From Thermoplasmatota archaeon (GTDB lineage: Archaea; Thermoplasmatota; Thermoplasmata; GCA-020350865; JAUVCJ01), in the NCBI GenBank assembly GCA_030595765.1, contig JAUVCJ010000155.1, forward strand, positions 1 to 6,076: a stretch of DNA of 6,076 bases, read 5' to 3'. The first letter of the stretch is position 1. Every line of letters begins with the position of its first letter. Below, piece after piece: positions 4,867 through 6,076 of the stretch. Made by a program: the position numbers and the translations under genes. The notes under the pieces are model-generated. The model did no database searches and had not been told where the DNA came from. It was given only the letters and a program-made list of their open reading frames with translations.

Positions 4867-5385
4867 CTAGAGGGTGAGTTCTTCGCCCTTATCTACGACT
4901 ATGCGCACAGGGGTCGGGAGCTTCATGCCGGCCTTACGGAGGGCATCCTTTGCCACTAGGAACGAGGCTTTGTTCGTCCTGATTGTGATAAGCTTCTGAT
5001 TCTGCCTGACCCTGGCGGCAGTTCCAACACACTTTCCAAAAGCGCCTCTCATACCATCAGAGACACGGTCAGCACCTGCGCCAGTTGCCTGTTTGTTCTC
5101 TCTAAGAACGTTATGTGGGTAGATCCTGATCTTAAGGTGATAGTTCTGAGTTCCAGCATTCTTTGAAAGCTCTCTGTTAGCTGCGATACGAGCCGCTTCT
5201 AGTGCAGTATGTCGTATCTGGCACAGTTCTTTTCCAAGAAGTGTGAGCTCGATCGGAAACTTTCCAGACTTGTTTCCTGTCTCGAATTGCATGATCCTGT
5301 TGTGGGGTACTCCACCCATGTATTTTCTGCGGGTATAGGCTTGACCCCGAATCTGTCTGTACATGCAGTTTGGTTTTCGTGACAT
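4867..5385 (-). CDS. rpl10e: Large-subunit ribosomal protein L10e (uL16 family)
   Basis: L10e is the archaeal/eukaryotic counterpart of bacterial L16; it sits near the 5S rRNA and the tRNA-binding face of the large subunit. The 172-residue product is of normal family length. Signature segments in order are RKPNCMYR, GQAYTRRKYMGGVP, QIRHTALEAARIAANREL, NYHLKIRIYPHNVLRENK, ATGAGADRVSDGMRGAFGK, GTAARV and AGMKLPTPVRIVV. ATG 5385 reproduces the conserved N-terminus; an ATG at 5396 in another frame is part of the leader. A GGTG ribosome-binding element (complement of 5391-5394) lies five bases before the start. The gene stands alone and is transcribed divergently from the DtxR-family gene. The TAG stop falls where the family normally ends, which marks TAG as a genuine stop in this genome. 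Confidence 0.97.
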   Translation of the reverse strand: MSRKPNCMYRQIRGQAYTRRKYMGGVPHNRIMQFETGNKSGKFPIELTLLGKELCQIRHTALEAARIAANRELSKNAGTQNYHLKIRIYPHNVLRENKQATGAGADRVSDGMRGAFGKCVGTAARVRQNQKLITIRTNKASFLVAKDALRKAGMKLPTPVRIVVDKGEELTL

Positions 5386-5425
5386 AGGACCACCATCTAA
5401 GACGTAGATTTGCCTTATTGAACAG

Positions 5426-5438
5426 CTTATATTTATAG
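5426..5438 (-). promoter_or_regulatory. TATA box of rpl10e
   Basis: On the minus strand this reads CTATAAATATAAG, a strong archaeal TATA box. It predicts transcription from about 5408 and a leader of about 22 bases before ATG 5385, enough to include the GGTG ribosome-binding element. Confidence 0.7.
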
Positions 5439-5470
5439 ACTACCCCACAGGAGACCCTGCATTATCTCTG

Positions 5471-5620
5471 GTGTCCTCCTCTTTTATCACTCTTTTTCTC
5501 TCTTTTATCTCTCTTTTTTCATAATATCTTGCTGCTATTTTATATATTTCTTCATGTTTCTTCCTGCTATATACCTTTGTTTTCATACGATTATTTCATG
5601 CGCCTTTCTAATTTTCATTG
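5471..5620. repeat. Pyrimidine-rich tract with a 21-bp tandem duplication
   Basis: The divergent spacer between rpl10e and the DtxR-family gene is strongly C/T-biased on the plus strand. Two adjacent 21-bp units (5479-5499 and 5500-5520) share CTCTTTTATC, one variable base and CTCTTTTT, matching at 18 of 21 positions. Long T-runs here would stop plus-strand transcription entering from the rpl10e side, so the tract may insulate the divergent promoters. A second TATA-like TTTTATATAT near 5538-5547 could act as an upstream plus-strand promoter. No gene is visible. Confidence 0.6.
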
Positions 5621-5627
5621 GGATATC

Positions 5628-5636
5628 TTTATATAT
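5628..5636 (+). promoter_or_regulatory. TATA box of the DtxR-family gene
   Basis: TTTATATAT is a near-ideal archaeal TATA box centred 26 bp before ATG 5658. Transcription should therefore start at or next to the start codon, giving a leaderless mRNA; there is no ribosome binding site in the intervening bases. Confidence 0.75.
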
Positions 5637-5638
5637 GG

Positions 5639-5655
5639 GTTAGCCTTGACCTAAC
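5639..5655. promoter_or_regulatory. DtxR-box-like palindrome, probable autoregulatory operator
   Basis: GTTAG (5639-5643) and CTAAC (5651-5655) are inverted around a 7-bp spacer. The wider stretch GGTTAGCCTTGACCTAA (5638-5654) closely follows the known DtxR/IdeR box TTAGGTTAGSCTAACCTAA, with TG in place of one central A. It lies between the TATA box and the ATG, over the predicted transcription start, where a bound repressor would block initiation. Confidence 0.7.
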
Positions 5656-5657
5656 TA

Positions 5658-6076
5658 ATGGCGGCAGCCCTTACCCAGCGTGACCTGGACTATCTAAGAG
5701 CGATCTATGTTATAGGTGGTACCAACCAGCCTGTTAGCCCGACTAACCTTGGGAAGCGCCTAAGCATATCCAAGGTAACCGCCTATCAGAAGATGAGACG
5801 GCTTGAATGCCTAGGCATGGGCGCTTATCAGAGAGGGATGGGTTTGCTTCTAGGGGATGTTGGTATCGCTCGAGTAGAGGAGATAATCCAGCGTCATCAT
5901 GTCATCGAACTTCTGCTGACCAAGAGCTTGGGAATATCCTGCTCCGAGGCCTGCAAGGAATCAACACGGATCCAGTTCAATCTTAGCGAGGACTTCATCC
6001 AGCTGGCTTTTAAAAAGATGGGCGAACCTGATAATTGCGAATGCGGATGCAAGATAACTCCTCCATACTCAGAATC
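5658..6076 (+). CDS. DtxR/MntR-family metalloregulator, 3' end cut by window
   Basis: The family comprises dimeric winged-helix repressors that bind DNA when loaded with Fe(II) or Mn(II). The 139 codons present cover the DNA-binding domain (about 4-65: DYLRAIYVIGG, then recognition helix SISKVTAYQKMRRLECLGM and wing YQRGMGLLLGDVG) and the dimerisation/metal domain (70-138). Numbering coincides with DtxR: Asp10 occupies the position of DtxR Met10 and MntR Asp8, and H79 and E83 (in RHHVIE) are kept. But DtxR C102, E105 and H106 correspond to Thr102, Gln105 and Phe106, so most of the primary metal site is missing. A cysteine cluster, NCECGCK (C126, C128, C130), occurs where relatives have a CPHG-type turn. 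It may sense another metal, redox state, or work without metal. Any C-terminal FeoA/SH3-like domain would lie outside. ATG 5658 fits a leaderless start and the family N-terminus. Confidence 0.88.
   Translation, partial: MAAALTQRDLDYLRAIYVIGGTNQPVSPTNLGKRLSISKVTAYQKMRRLECLGMGAYQRGMGLLLGDVGIARVEEIIQRHHVIELLLTKSLGISCSEACKESTRIQFNLSEDFIQLAFKKMGEPDNCECGCKITPPYSE

Noticed and set aside
5199..5396. Minus-strand 65-residue frame overlapping rpl10e, starting at ATG 5396
   Set aside because: It is an out-of-frame shadow of rpl10e whose ATG lies in the rpl10e leader; the peptide has no recognisable features.
1..6076. General pyrrolysine reading of TAG
   Set aside because: Four of the five complete genes end in TAG and rpl10e ends at its normal family length with TAG. 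Organisms that recode TAG widely avoid it as a stop, and none of these genes has a conserved continuation that I recognise.

Overview
The window is archaeal. The evidence is an archaeal-type glutamyl-tRNA synthetase, the archaeal tRNA pseudouridine-54 methyltransferase TrmY, ribosomal protein L10e, a FilR1/DUF1724-type winged-helix regulator, TATA boxes about 25 bp before several starts, and GGAGG-type ribosome binding sites. A euryarchaeal lineage near Thermoplasmata (for example a relative of Methanomassiliicoccales) is my best guess, but nothing here proves it. Coding regions are of moderate GC and the spacers are clearly more AT-rich. Four of the five complete genes end in TAG, including rpl10e, which stops at about the usual family length. 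TAG is therefore an ordinary stop here, which argues against broad pyrrolysine decoding.

Layout: (1) Bases 1-768, plus strand: a protein with a RING-like Cys/His zinc module, a duplicated YI[RK]LPRE motif and a long disordered basic tail; it probably begins upstream of the window. (2) Bases 911-2671, plus: gltX. (3) Bases 2738-3382, plus: trmY, preceded by tandem 23-bp units that carry its TATA box. (4) Bases 3476-4225, minus: a DUF1724 regulator convergent with trmY; its promoter carries a perfect 11-bp inverted repeat. (5) Bases 4280-4866: a largely non-coding 587-bp spacer with a possible 32-codon ORF, a two-hairpin element ending in seven T, and three repeats spaced exactly 33 bp apart. 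(6) Bases 4867-5385, minus: rpl10e. (7) Bases 5386-5657: a divergent, pyrimidine-rich promoter region. (8) Bases 5658-6076, plus: the first 139 codons of a DtxR/MntR-family regulator, probably leaderless, with a DtxR-box-like operator over its predicted transcription start.

How the genes relate: gltX and trmY both serve tRNA function (charging, and m1-pseudouridine 54 formation), and rpl10e belongs to the translation machinery. The two regulators each have palindromic DNA in their own promoters, so both look autoregulated. The most unusual points are the RING-like protein in an archaeon, the DtxR homologue that lacks most classical metal ligands although a DtxR-type box sits at its promoter, and the structured repeat-bearing spacer at 4280-4866. 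I found no CRISPR array, transposase, rRNA or tRNA gene, and no clearly new multi-gene system.
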